This document shows, piece by piece, positions 12,063 through 23,915 of a stretch of DNA of 64,000 bases (the first letter of the stretch is position 1; each line of letters opens with the position of its first letter). Made by a program: the position numbers and the translations under genes. This DNA comes from Gremmenia infestans. Its lineage: Eukaryota > Ascomycota > Leotiomycetes > Helotiales > Hamatocanthoscyphaceae. The notes under the pieces were generated by a model. It was not told where the DNA came from, made no database searches, and saw only the letters and a list, made by a program, of their open reading frames with translations. The stretch lies in the NCBI GenBank assembly GCA_032629725.1, contig JAFEVB010000002.1, positions 1,984,001-2,048,000 of the forward strand, read 5' to 3'.

Positions 12063-13120
12063 TATGCTGTCGTGTGAGGGGAGTGTTGTCAGTACGGAAG
12101 GTCATATATCGGATTGGTGAAGCTCGTTGCAGGAGACGGACTGTTGGAAGGCGGTGTTTCAGTAGTGGGAGGATATCGAGATAAGAATACTATAAGAATA
12201 AGAATACGGATATAAGCGTCTCAATAGATTTGCTGTGCTGTGTTTGCACGAGATGCGTTAGGAGGGACCACAGAGTTGCGGCGAAGAGGGAGAGTTACCG
12301 AACAATAGAGTACGGTACTGTACTTGAAGTAGTCGTAGTCGTAGTCGTAAGGTAGTTATACAGTAAGTTCTCAGACCTCTCCTCTGCAATTTGCAAGCAG
12401 GGGCGCCCGACCGACTCCAGTCCAGCAGTTCGGGCTCATTTGAAAAGGGGTCACCCATGCGCAGAACGCCTCCAGTGCGAGCCGTCCCAAGGATCGCTGC
12501 TGTACTGTAGCCACCACAAGCCACCTCCACCCTCAACTCATCCGTTTGTCTTACTCCAACCCGATCCCAACTTGTATCCAAACTGCAGCTTCTGCTGCTC
12601 CCTACCGGATGTGTCTCGATAGGAGCAGAGGAGAGCAGAGCATTGCAGTGTATTATTAGCAAAAGCCAGTACAGCACTTGGAACGGATGGTGATGGAATA
12701 GGGGGAGCAAGCAAAGCATCAAGGCAAGGGTAAGGTAGGGTAGGTGTAGGTATGAAAGTAACCAGGTGCATCTGCATATCGCAGCATTCAGTCTCGTGGA
12801 TGCAGATGCCCGACTGCACAAAGTCTGGAGGCCATCGAGTACCTACATACGGAGGTTCCCTACTACGATGGAAATGGAGGCACGCAGTGCAGTGCAACCA
12901 AAGTCGTGTAAGGGATAAGGCAGGTTGAGGCGCCGAAGAGACCATTGGTTGGCTCTTTCACAAGTGCTTACGGAGAGGGGAGTACAGTACCTTGCGATCA
13001 GTTTTCAGGGCAGCAACGATTGCCGATGTAGAAGCTTTTTCGAGTCCTTCTAGAAGCTATTTCAATACCACCTACACCCTCACCCTCGTCCTCGCCCTCG
13101 CCCTCCCTGTCCCCTCTCCC

Positions 13121-13150
13121 CTCACCTCCCCTCACCTCCCCTCACCTCCT
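13121..13150. repeat. Tandem decamer CTCACCTCCC x3
   Basis: Three head-to-tail copies of CTCACCTCCC inside a longer pyrimidine-rich tract (about 13075-13152). It looks like a minisatellite or a promoter-type CT tract. Confidence 0.8.
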
Positions 13151-13258
13151 TCTTTGCTGCCGCTCGCCAATGCGATGCGATGCAGGTGCAACTAGAGTGG
13201 GAAGTTTTACGGCGATTAAAAGGTTTACTTTGCATCGGCTCTTCCTTCGGTACAGCAG

Positions 13259-13280
13259 AGCAGCAGCAGCAGCAGCAGCA
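13259..13280. repeat. CAG trinucleotide microsatellite
   Basis: About seven AGC/CAG units in a gene-free region, so it is non-coding as far as can be seen. Confidence 0.8.
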
Positions 13281-15207
13281 TTGAAAACACACAGCAACAT
13301 GCAAACAATTTCGTATTTAATCTCCGCAATACATTAGAGGGGCTCTAGCATAACACCTAGTAGGGGGGCATCAAGACATTGATCTCCTTTCCTCTCTATC
13401 TCCTTGCTCTTTTCAATACAGTAAGAACTTTTCTCTTTCACCAGTCCAGTCCAGTCCAGTCGTGGACAGGGTCACGGTCCCATCTGCGGCGCAAGAATGA
13501 CCCCTCTCTCGATGCCAAGCGATATTTGGGTTCCGTTTCCGTTCCGTTCCCCTCCAACGACCAGGATGTTACTGTAACAAAGCTCGGCCTATAAGAACCT
13601 AATCCTACGATACTGGTACTGGACCTGGACCTATTACTTCGTATGATGGATGGATGGCATACAGATTCAGGCACAAGACTCTTGCAATCTCGGAGTTCCA
13701 AACCTGCAGGAACAGAGTGGTAATAATAGCATTCTCTACTTCGTATCTACACTACTCCGTCCGTACAGTACGATATCGGGACACGAGCGTTTGATGAAGT
13801 CGTGCATGCAGCACCGCTGCAGCAAGTGCATATACATACAGTACAGTATGCAAGTCATAACCGTCCGGGTCGCCCGCGTTTACCCTTCTCAGTCGTTTGC
13901 CACTTCTCTAGAAGCTTTTGAAACATTTCTGCTGCAGCGTCACAGAGCTTCTGTTTGATCAGCCTGCTTGTGCCACGCCCCCACGTTCTGAGCCTATATG
14001 TATAGGAGATTTATGTTCCGTGTGCAAGGTGCAGACCTTTGGTCTTGATAATGCGCATTTTCCTGTTGCGAGATTGATACTTGAGTATAGCATCATTGCA
14101 TGGTTTAAAAAGACTGCAAGTAACTTGTTTCAGGGATTTTCAGCTGCGTAAAGTTCCGTCGGCTATATCATGCGTAGTGCGTGGAGAAAGCTTGGGCTTG
14201 CAGCCATTCAGATCGACCTGCCATCATCAGATGTGTTCCAAGATAGGCTCAAAATCCTCTTGCAAGAGCATGAAGGAGGGGTGTCAATATATGTATGACC
14301 TCTAAAATCAAGATCGTCGGGCTTATCAATCGCTCCAAGTAGAGCTAGCAGTTACCACTGGAGTCGGCCCTCCTGCAGTCTCTACTGTACATACGGAATA
14401 ACCCTTAATCACTCGAAGGATAGGCTATGGGTATCCTATATCTGAGATAAGATGTGGTATAGTTGCTAAAGAAGGTCCATGGTGGTGGGTAGGATGTATG
14501 CTTCCTGTTGCATTCATCATGTAGTCCCAAGTTTGGAACGCCGGACTAACGCTCACATAGTCCCAAATTATCATGTCACTTTCAAATTAAGGGGAATTTA
14601 GTATCCGAAGCACACATCCTAGCGGTACAGAATCAGATTATCATTTGGACACATATCAAGCAGGCTGGCCTTCTATGTACGTTTTCAGACTCAAGGTCTT
14701 GCTAGTATAGCATCTTATTACAGTGTCGGAGGCATCTCGGGTGTCCCAAATGAGTTTGAAAGTTCCAAAGCCTTTATAATCATTCATCCCTGGTTCTGAA
14801 GACTCTGGCGTCTCTCAAGGCGCCAATCTGCAGGCTTGGTCTGGAGGTAAAGTCTCTGACCATTTCTATCCTCAAGATACACCCGCTTCTTTCCAAAAAC
14901 AAAACAGATTCCAGTCCGCGCTCTAACAAACACTTACACCGAGTATCGTATTCCTCTTTAAGAGATTGTCATCTTCGCATACGTGGGAATGTCCACTCCG
15001 AGCCGTCGGTCCCCATTTTCGTTCCTCAGCACAAACGCAAGGTAGACAATATCAGAAGTGGTTCGGCGATTACACTGACAACGGGTGGAGAACTACCTAA
15101 GTATATAAGCACGCGTTATAATATACTGCCATGGCCATCCAAGCATTCAGCATCCATTGTATCGTCCGTTTTTGAATATTGGCCCCGGTACCTAATATTT
15201 TACCGAA

Positions 15208-15992
15208 ATGCCTTATAAAAGAACTACGCCTTCAGAGGCCCTCACTTCCCCAGCTTCTATTTCACGCCTCTCACTCACAACTAGGTCTAACAAGTCTCAC
15301 TCATAATTAGCTTCTTCTTTCTCCCCTGAAAAAACTGCTGAACTATTCGCAATAGCTGAAAGGGGGTCGAACTACAGCGCTTGCAGGACGAGAAGCTCTC
15401 CCAAGAACAGCAACGGGCCTTTGCCCTTGAGGATCACGAGAGAAAGCGAAAACGCTTGGACAAGAAAGAGGGGCAGGAATGTGAGTTCCAAGCTCGTCGT
15501 TGCGACCACGTGGTAGATGTTGAAGTCATCTCCCTCTCGAACCACTATACGCATATTTCTCAGGCCTTACAACAATCAATCTTCAACAACACCTTCAAGC
15601 CTCCCAACCTCTTTAAGCTTTGCTTCACACCCCAGCTCGATGAGAGTGACGATGATCAAAGCTTCCGCGATGCGAAGGGACAATTCAAAGGGAAGAAGAG
15701 AGTGGGGCAGCATCAGGACTTCGGTTGAACATCAATTATCTGGTCAGCAAGCTTTACTTATACTTTGATCACTCAGTCATTCTTTGGGACCACTTATCCC
15801 TATTTCCACCGAGCGCTTTTTGACTATCATGCGCATGTGATGGATCTCGATCAGGTCTTTCGGTGGCATAGTGTTCTACATCTAGCGCTTTACTAGCATG
15901 AACACCTCATTCGACATAACACTTACGATCACACTGCCTGGGCGATCCCCGAGTCTGAAATTCAGCAATACCTCATTTTTGAAATGTCGTAA
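15208..15992 (+). pseudogene. Decayed retroelement gag-like ORF
   Basis: From ATG 15208 (MPYKRTTPSEALTSPAS) a frame runs to about 15360, then shifts by one base into a long frame ending at TAA 15990-15992. The main part has a charged helix (HERKRKRLDKKEG), then FKPPNLFKLCF, and a Trp/Tyr/His-rich helical block (YFHRALFDYHAHVMDLDQVF; FRWHSVLHLALY). This style is seen in gag-like proteins of fungal retroelements. In-frame stops occur at TAA 15304, TGA 15726 and TAG 15894. Each is one C-to-T change from CAA, CGA or CAG, which suggests repeat-induced point mutation. No reverse transcriptase or terminal repeats were found nearby. The family assignment rests on pattern only. Confidence 0.5.
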
Positions 15993-16933
15993 TTGATCTC
16001 ACAACCCTAGGGTTTCCTTTGGGAATATCAATATTATCTATTACATGCAAGCACATTCAAGCACCCTTTTTACGCTTATTAGTTGTCTCACTGTTAGTTT
16101 ACACTGGTGAGGAGTAATCCTAGAGTATCTTTCATCTTTTGATTGTCTCAAAAACTTTCCATTTCAAAATGAGGGAGTCCCTTTAATCTCGCCCAGACAC
16201 ACACTTGTGACTTGCTCGTTGTTCTGCAGGCTAGGATCCCCCTAACCAAAGGCACCTCAACTACCCCCCAAAAGTTTACATCTTTTAATTGCATATGAAA
16301 AAGATCAATATTTGAAACCGGCTTGGGCCTTTGCCTCGATGGTCTTTTCTGATAGCTCATCTACATGTTTCGTAAATCCTTAGTATCTCTAGTCACCGAT
16401 GGCAGTGGCACATGGCGCCCAGCTCGGGGACAACAGCAAGACTTTCAAGCGCACTTTCAGCCACCCGTGATGGATGGAATATCTCGACCTTGAGCTTTCG
16501 AGGGATGGAATTAGCTCATGGTTGGTATATATCTAGGGGCATTGTGACTATTATTGCTGATGGTTTGCTAGCTGTGTTTGTGCAGCTCATATACAGATGT
16601 TGCTGCAATAAGAGAATGCCTTTGTGGGCGTGGAGCACTTTCATTTTCTGACTCTCGACCATGCGGTACGCTCTTTCTCTTGTGATTATTCCATGATACG
16701 CACGTGTATTGCTTGCTGTTCTCAATCATACACCACTAGGTGACTCAGTATTGTTACTGCACTCGACCTCAAAAGATCATGATTCACAACAAGCGGATTC
16801 ATGGCATGCATGCGCATTCTTCCAAAACCGTGATTGATTGATTAGTTCCTTACGAACGCTACGCTATATAAGTCCACAAACTCATTCTATTAGGATATCT
16901 ATTCAGCCCACCTTTCTCTGCATACAACACTTG

Positions 16934-16965
<32 letters not shown>

Positions 16966-16966
16966 C
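15993..16966. other. Intergenic, no gene seen
   Basis: AT-rich DNA downstream of the gag-like relic with only short, unconvincing frames. It may contain further decayed element sequence. It ends in a TA microsatellite next to the stop codon of the neighbouring hypothetical gene. Confidence 0.4.
16933..16960. repeat. (TA)n microsatellite
   Basis: About 13 TA units immediately past the stop codon of the minus-strand hypothetical gene, so it falls in that gene's presumed 3' UTR. Confidence 0.85.
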
Positions 16967-17767
16967 CTACCAACCTCCAGTGTGATATCTAACACCTTTC
17001 AACGGCCAACCACTCATCCGCTGCGGTGAATTCTCATCCTCCTCTGAAGAATCCTCTTCCACGACCCGCCGCAAGAAGACCGGGGGTTGACCAGGGCCGG
17101 GAGAGGTTTGAATTTGGCCGTAAGGGTTCATGGATTGGATATGAGGGGGTAGGGAGTATGGTTGGGATGCAAGAGCTTGCGGTGTATACACTACTTGCTG
17201 TTGCTGTAGTGGGGATTGATACCGGATGCTAGGCTGTTGACCTTGCGTCTGTGCGTATGCAAAAGGCAGACTTGCTTGTATGTGGGCTTGTTGAGAGGAT
17301 GGGTGCCCATATTGGCTGTTATGATGCTGCCCGAAGGTTGTATAACCAGCGGGAATAAAAATCTGTTGTTGGAATGGAACTCCACCACGGAACTGGAACT
17401 GGGTGGAGCTTGGTGCTTGATCCATTCTCTGGATCTGATTATTAGAGTCCAGCGTTGCATAGCCTGGTGGGGCATAACTTAGTTGCCTATATGAAGGGGG
17501 TGAAGTGGTGTTTGAGGCATACCCAGGCGGAAGAGAAGCAGTGCCGGCGTTTGAAACGACAGAGGCATACGGGGGTGGTAGAGAAGCTGTCATGGTCTCT
17601 AGTGGTGCTGTTGCTGACGAGTGGATAGAAGCACCAGGAATAGAGGTGGGTGATGAGGAATGGGATTGGGGTGCGTAATTGGATACAAAGGAGGCATTGT
17701 AGGTCATACCGCGGACGAAGTCTGCAAGAGGAATTCCAGTGCCGGGCCGGACTGAGGGAGGGTACAT
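16967..17767 (-). CDS. Hypothetical low-complexity P/Q/S/Y-rich protein
   Basis: Single-exon frame of 266 aa starting at ATG 17767. I do not recognise a domain. The sequence is dominated by Pro, Gln, Ser, Tyr and Ala, with repeated short units (SLPPPYASV, SLPPGYASN, SYAPPGYATL) that resemble a degenerate PPGYAS repeat. The middle is Gln-rich (QFRGGVPFQQQIFIPAGY). The C-terminus has an acidic block (VVEEDSSEEDENSPQR) followed by GWPLKGVRYHTGGW. The composition suggests a disordered, possibly phase-separating or cell-wall-adjacent protein; this is speculation. No signal peptide or membrane segment is evident. Steady codon use and the absence of stops over 800 nt in an otherwise stop-rich region support a real gene. 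An extra upstream exon cannot be excluded. Confidence 0.6.
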   Translation of the reverse strand: MYPPSVRPGTGIPLADFVRGMTYNASFVSNYAPQSHSSSPTSIPGASIHSSATAPLETMTASLPPPYASVVSNAGTASLPPGYASNTTSPPSYRQLSYAPPGYATLDSNNQIQRMDQAPSSTQFQFRGGVPFQQQIFIPAGYTTFGQHHNSQYGHPSSQQAHIQASLPFAYAQTQGQQPSIRYQSPLQQQQVVYTPQALASQPYSLPPHIQSMNPYGQIQTSPGPGQPPVFLRRVVEEDSSEEDENSPQRMSGWPLKGVRYHTGGW

Positions 17768-20700
17768 CTCTGAAAGTGTTTATGAAGTAGACATGTTGGG
17801 TATTGGTAAGTGTGTGGGATATGATGGAAAGGAGGGAAAAGTTCTTCATTTGTGGAGTGAGTGGGAATTATATAGACCTTCTTGTGGTGCTCTCTCCTTT
17901 TCGGTAATAACAAGGTTTTCTGAATCCAAAATGGACAGAAAATTGTGAATCGTCGTAGGCACCTTCGTGTTCAACTTGGCCTTCCTCAGAACGCAACGGT
18001 ACAAATGACCGCTCTTGCACATTCACCAAACTGTCACTTGTGTAGAAGAAGACTTCGAGTGCGACGCTGGAGCACTGAAACCATGCCTCGAGAAATAATC
18101 ATCTACTAGTAGCTTGTATTATGAGAAGAAAGTGTGACCGACAACAAGATGACTAGACGCTCATGGATTCAGATGTCACTGAGAATTGGTGTCGTGACCA
18201 TTTAAACGCTTTCCAGTGATACGAGTGGAAAGAAAAGATGTTGCCCAAAATGTGAAGAGGAGATATTCGTACGTAATAATTGTTCTGCTTCGACCTTGGT
18301 TTTTGTCACCTTCATTGAGCTAAATTAGCCCGCGAAAGTCCCCATTGCCTAGATTCCTCCAGCCGCATATGTTGCGGGGTGTAGCAGCATAGGAAATTAC
18401 AAGGCGAAGGCTTAACTGATAGCGAGGAGCACTGACTCACTCTTTGACGTCGCTTGTCTCGATAGTAGTGCTAGCTGAATAGGAAAGTCTTGAACGAGGA
18501 TAGAAGTTCTGATGAAGCAGAAATAAACTCCAGGACTCCTGGAAAAAAAGTGTCAAGCTGAAGTATGAACAAGGGCTATGATAAAATGTCCAATTGGAAT
18601 CGGATGGGGATTCGGGTGGTTTGCTCTTGCCGCAGAGAATTACAGAGATCCAGAATTAGAGATGTGATGCAACGCATGAGAACCTCACGGTATGTACATT
18701 TGCGAGTATAGGTTGAAAAGAAGCAAAATCAATTCCTCATTGGGAAAGAAATGAGCCTGATTCGAAATCTTACCCCACATTCCTTAGCTCGCTAGGGTCC
18801 CGGTGCCCAGGCCCCTGGAACCGGCGATCGCAAGCCATGTGTTTGACAGGCCGATATCGTTAAAGGAAGCTATGACTGATCTTCATCTTCAACGTTTCAA
18901 AGATGGTCTACATGTGAGACAGAATGTAGAACTTTCCCAGTAACAATAATCACGCACAACCTACCATTTAGCCTGCGGTTGCTGGTTTCTGTGCTCCCTG
19001 TTTTGTTTTGCAGCAGGTTGGGATGTAGTGCAGCTGTTGGGAAGATTGATGCTGGCAAGGAGCCAGTGTATCGGGAACGGAGCCAGCTATACCCGAAGTC
19101 CATAGGTGGGGTCTAGTAAAGAGATGCTCGGTCAAGGCCAGATTTAGCCAGAAGAACGGAGACGTCGGAGAGGATTAGGAGGACTATGAAGACCGAGTTT
19201 TGGTCTATTGGCGAACTAGATGTGATGCAGCAACTCGTAGTTGGACTAGAGTGGGCAGGAGACAGACTGCTCGTCCAAGTTCAGGCCCCAACAAAGCGCC
19301 ATACTCGTAGAACGATGGATATAAAAGGCCAGCCGACTTGAATCATGCACATTGGTGCAGACGTAGAGTCAGGAGGTCCAATTCCAACTCGTCTAATCCG
19401 AGTTGTCGCCTACTCTCTCAAATATACTCATAGACAATCCGGGCCGATGATGCAGCCTTGCTATGGGGGGGTTGCAGCCAAAAGACGTCTGATAGGAGGT
19501 CCTCTAGCTTGGCATCCCGTTCATGCATCGGGTTTTCGTCATAGTGGATGGGGAGACAGGTCCTACTGTATCTGATGGGGTATAAGAATTGCGCATCTGC
19601 CCCCAAAGCATCGAATCATCTCATTCTGGATATGCGAGTGCAGCAATATCAAAGCGGCTATTACTGTATTACTCTAGTCGCATCGCATGTTCGTCTCACC
19701 CCTCTTGACCCCACAATCCCTTGCCCTCATGGCAGTACTCACTGAAGGCAAGGAAGGTAAGGTACCTCCGTATGATCGGGTGGTGCGTCGGCCTGGCCCT
19801 GCAAATAAAATCCCCTTTCTCTGGGACAGAATCAGGTCATTCGCGGGGCAGAGATAGGCCAGCAAATATTTAGCCTAGCTAGCCTAGCCCAGGATGTAGG
19901 ATGTGATGTCTGGAGGGTGAGTTGTAACCGATGCATGGACGTTGAGGTTTTGAGGTATTTGCAGTAGTGTATGCAATGCGTATGAAATCCGTACCTTGCT
20001 GAGAGAAGAGAGGTCTCTCTCTCACTACTGCCGCATTTCTAGAAAGTCGACAGAAGATCCCACCCAACGGCGACGGGTGAAACAGATCTGCAAGCTGTGC
20101 TTTTCCGGGCGTGTGGCCCTACTGTAGGTCTAGGTCTAGGTAGGGTAGGTAGGTACCTAAACATCGGCTCGACCTGACAATCTGGTGATGCACTCGTACT
20201 GTACCGAGTGTACGTAGTAGCAGGCGTGGGCGTGGGCGTGGGTGAGGAGTAGGCCTCCGGAACCACCCCTCAGTACAGTAATGTAGTGGTGACTCGGGGT
20301 AGGGTTGTTGTCCACGGAAGGTATGTTGGTTGGCCCTATTCTGCAGGTGGAAAGTGACTTCCCTTCCGCGGCCAAGCAGCGGGAACGAGCGAGCTAACCT
20401 TAGAGGAGGCCGCACTCTACTCTACTTACTTACTCTCTCTTACCGCGCCTTCTCCACTTCACTCACCTACGCCTTCTGCTTCACACTGTGCAGTACAGTG
20501 CACTACAGTACAGCAATTCAATTTATCTCCCTCTGATTCTATCACCAATGTACTCGGATCAATTTAGGACGGTCAAAGCCGTGTGAATTGGAATCGCCAT
20601 AGGACAGCTTATTACAAAGTAGACACAGGCCACGAGGTTCCCCGCCTACGCCACATCCCTACGTCTCGACGAAACATCCTCAGCTCACTGGAGGAAGCCA

Positions 20701-20890
20701 AGATCCAATTTCCAATCTGCTTCACTTCTCGCCGAGTCTATACTATTACCGACCTCTTGAAATCCACATCAGCGACTGCGAATGATCAAAATTCGAGCTC
20801 AACCCCGTCTAGATTGCGTTGTCCGCCATTGCGGCGCATACAAAACAGTATAGAACGTCGAGCGCACGAGGAGCGCCAACACTCGACGCC
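17768..20890. other. Gene-poor region of about 3.1 kb upstream of creB-type gene
   Basis: No frame of convincing length or composition. It contains a CTCCGTA motif at 19766-19772, a GGTAGGTACC-like block near 20147, a GGGCGT tandem near 20226 and CAGTACAG/GTGCAC repeats near 20488-20513. The last few hundred bases likely form the promoter and leader of the + strand gene at 20891. Confidence 0.4.
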
Positions 20891-23363
20891 ATGTCGGGAC
20901 TTTTTGGCATTAAGAAATGGGGAGGGTCAGCGTCTGTCAGTATAGTCTCATATTACAAGTTTGGATGTATTAGTTCTTGATTTGAAATCCTTCTGGAGAT
21001 ACGGTACAAGCAATTGCTTCACTAACGCGATACTATATAGGGAGCCATGAGCCCAGGCGTTACCTCCCCTTCGAAAGGCAAGAAAGATGCGGAGCCCGAA
21101 CCGGAAATCACTCCTCTAGTGAAGATGTTACAACATGCGGGACCCATACGAAATGATGGAAGTGATAAATTCTACGGAATGGAGAATGTACGCTGACCCT
21201 AGATGTTTTAATGGACCCTTACTGACATGCTATATAGTTTGGGAACACATGGTTTGATGATTCGCATGCTTCCAGGTCTAATATGCTGACTTTTACAGTT
21301 ATTGCAACTCAATAGTCCAAGCCTTATACTACTCCGTTCCATTCCGGGAACATGTCGTCAAATACCCCCCACACTCACCTTACGATACGCCCAACGGACA
21401 TCCACCTATTGTCACTCCAATAAGAGCACCGATACAGAATGGAGCGGCAGTATCGCCGACAGGCAAACCCAAGGGTATATCCGCGGCCGAGGCAATGAAG
21501 AGACGAGCAGCTGTAAATGCAGGTCAGCCAGTATCCGCGCAGGCGGGACAGAAGTCGGAGGATAAACCAGACTCGCCAGAATACAAAAAGAAGCATGCTA
21601 TGCTTGCCGGACCAATACTGGAACTGACATATGAAAATGCGAGCTCGTATGGCATGGAGGAATCTACATTTACAGCTTTGAAGGATATATTTATGGCTCT
21701 TATTGCGAATAATTCACGAACAGGGGTTTTGAGCCCTCAAAGATTTCTAGAGATTTTCAAGCGCGATAATGAGATGTTCCGGACTTCGATGCACCAAGAT
21801 GCCCATGAGTTCTATGGATTGGTTCTTAACGCCGTTATATCGAACGTCGAAGCAAACTTCCATAGGCTGAAGGATCATGAGCCTCCTCGGGACGACCACA
21901 ATCTAGCACTATCTATGAAGGCTGCAGTAACATCAGCCGCTACTGCAATGGGATTGGCTTCCGGGACAAGGTCTCCAGGAACAGGATGGGTTCATGATAT
22001 ATTTGAAGGAGTATTGACCTCGGAAACCAAGTGTCTAACCTGTGAAACGGCGTCACAACGAGATGAGACCTTTTTGGATCTATCAATCGACCTGGAAGAG
22101 CACTCGTCAGTCACTTCGTGCTTACGGAAATTTTCGGCTGAGGAAATGCTTTGCGAGAGGAATAAGTTCCACTGCGATAACTGTGGAGGTCTTCAAGAAG
22201 CAGAGAAGCGTATGAAAATCAAGCGGTTACCAAAGATCCTGGCTCTCCACTTGAAGAGATTCAAATATACCGAGGATATGACCCGACTGCAGAAGTTGTT
22301 TCACCGAGTTGTTTATCCGTACCACCTCCGGATGTTCAATACAACAGACGATGCCGAGGACCCAGATCGACTTTACGAGCTCTATGCTGTGGTTGTGCAT
22401 ATTGGTGGAAATGCTTATCACGGCCACTATGTCTCGGTCATCAAAACACAAGACAGGGGCTGGTTACTATTCGACGACGAGATGGTCGAGCCAGTTGATA
22501 AATCCTATGTGCGAAATTTCTTTGGAGACAAACCCGGACAGGCTTGTGCCTACGTCCTCTTCTATCAAGAAACAACAGTGGAAGCTATGCGACGGGAAAT
22601 GGAAGCCGAGGGCCCTACTGAGGTTGTCAGCGCAACTAAACAACAAGAGACTGCTAATGGCCACCCTCAACCCAATGGTACTTACCCTGCTTCCGTCTCC
22701 AAGCCGGCCTTTGCTTCCAGCCCAGAAGAGACTAGAGAGTTTGTATCGCTCGATCATGCAGTATCCTCGCCGTTACCTATGTCAAACCACACAATTCCTC
22801 GAATACTTCCCTCGGCAACTTCACCTCAAGTGCCCATTCTTGATGCAGCAAGGGTCAAGACCAAAGAGGCAAAGGAACGCGAGAAGAGGGAGCTAAAAGA
22901 AGCGGAGAAGTCGAGGAAAGTCGCAGAGAAAGAAAAGCAAAAGGCAGAAGAACAAAAGAGAAAAGAGGCCATGCAAACAAGAAAAGATTTGCTCAAGTCC
23001 CAAGACGCAGAAGTCAGGAAGGCGCTAGCGGCAAGTAAGCACTCGGCGGCAGAAGAAGAAGAGCGGAGAAAGCGCGAAGTCAATTCCTCCGCATCAACTA
23101 GCGAAACAGGAAAAGAGAACGGCCACGCCGAAAAAGGCTTTGCGCGAGGCCTGAGTCGAGCTCACAAGGGAAGCAAGAGCATGAGTCGAAAGAGCTTTGG
23201 CTTCTTGGGAAGCAAGTATGGAGAAGCGAAGACTCACGCAGATGATACCAATACGGCAGTTGAAGGGGATTCGGGACCACAGACTCCGGAGAAACATTCG
23301 AAATCCACAAAGGACAGATTTAGCTTCAGTGGCTTGGGAAGGAAGAAAAGTAATCTCATCTGA
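20891..23363 (+). CDS. creB: Ubiquitin carboxyl-terminal hydrolase, creB/UBP9/UBP13 type
   Basis: Cysteine deubiquitinase (USP, C19). In Aspergillus CreB works with CreC in carbon catabolite regulation (known for the family). Four exons, 20891..20935, 21041..21187, 21238..21251 and 21299..23363, give 756 aa. The third exon is only 14 nt and carries FGNT plus two bases of the catalytic Cys codon. Splicing restores the Cys box [16 protein letters not shown] (Cys69). A zinc-type pair follows (CLTCET...CDNCGG), then [12 protein letters not shown] and the His box [12 protein letters not shown] with [10 protein letters not shown]. The C-terminal third is a charged coiled coil (about 530-630) and ends in [11 protein letters not shown], both characteristic of CreB. 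The donor after exon 3 is weak (gtttga), but no other choice keeps the Cys box. Confidence 0.92.
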
Positions 23364-23915
23364 AGGGCGAGGATTGGTGAGATTTGTATTATGATTTTGG
23401 CATTTCATGGTGTGCTCCGAGGATCTAAAGGTCTCAAAAACATATCATCCCGAGACACAAGGTAAATAGGATGGATGGTCGGTGTGGTTTGGCAAGTATA
23501 CAATTAAGAGTCTACGGAAGATACCACTATTTTGTCATGGGAGTTGTTTTGGATGCCGGGGATTGAGGCCATCTGATACCAGAATGGATTTGTATAGTAG
23601 ACCGAACACTTACATGGTGATATTGGATTACTTTATGGCGCGGCGCGAGGATATAATGGGATTTGGTGGCATCTTTCTCTTCAACTGTGTATTGGATATT
23701 TTGCCTTGTGATTATTTTTGATACAATGCCAGGGTTTTAGATCCCCATAGGTAGCCACCACCAGCACCAATAATCAATCGATTTCTCCTGAACGCCAGGC
23801 CAGATGCACTTCACGCCTCCTATCTATTCAGCAGTGTGCCTCATGTCTGTCATGACTGCATGCCTGCCGTATCCTACACGCCTCCATTCAAAGCCTGTTC
23901 CTTATTCGTCTCCCC
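23364..23915. other. Convergent 3' intergenic region
   Basis: Space between the 3' ends of the creB-type gene (+) and YOS1 (-). No gene was seen. Confidence 0.5.

Larger units (their letters stand above)
12063..15207. other. Gene-poor region of about 3.1 kb with simple repeats
   Basis: Frames of up to 187 codons on the minus strand (12258-12821) are rich in Cys/Leu/Ser from biased DNA and have no recognisable motif. The stretch carries many short direct repeats (GTAGTC near 12332, CTCACCTCCC near 13121, CAG near 13262, CCAGT near 13441). It also has TACGGAG at 12848 and 12969 and CAGTACAG-type motifs near 12984 and 13841. It may be the long upstream region of the SDR gene or a non-coding transcript; I cannot decide. 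Confidence 0.4.

Noticed and set aside
12258..12945. Two overlapping minus-strand frames (187 and 135 codons)
   Set aside because: Rich in Cys, Leu, Ser and His from repetitive DNA; no motif, no splice support, and they overlap each other.
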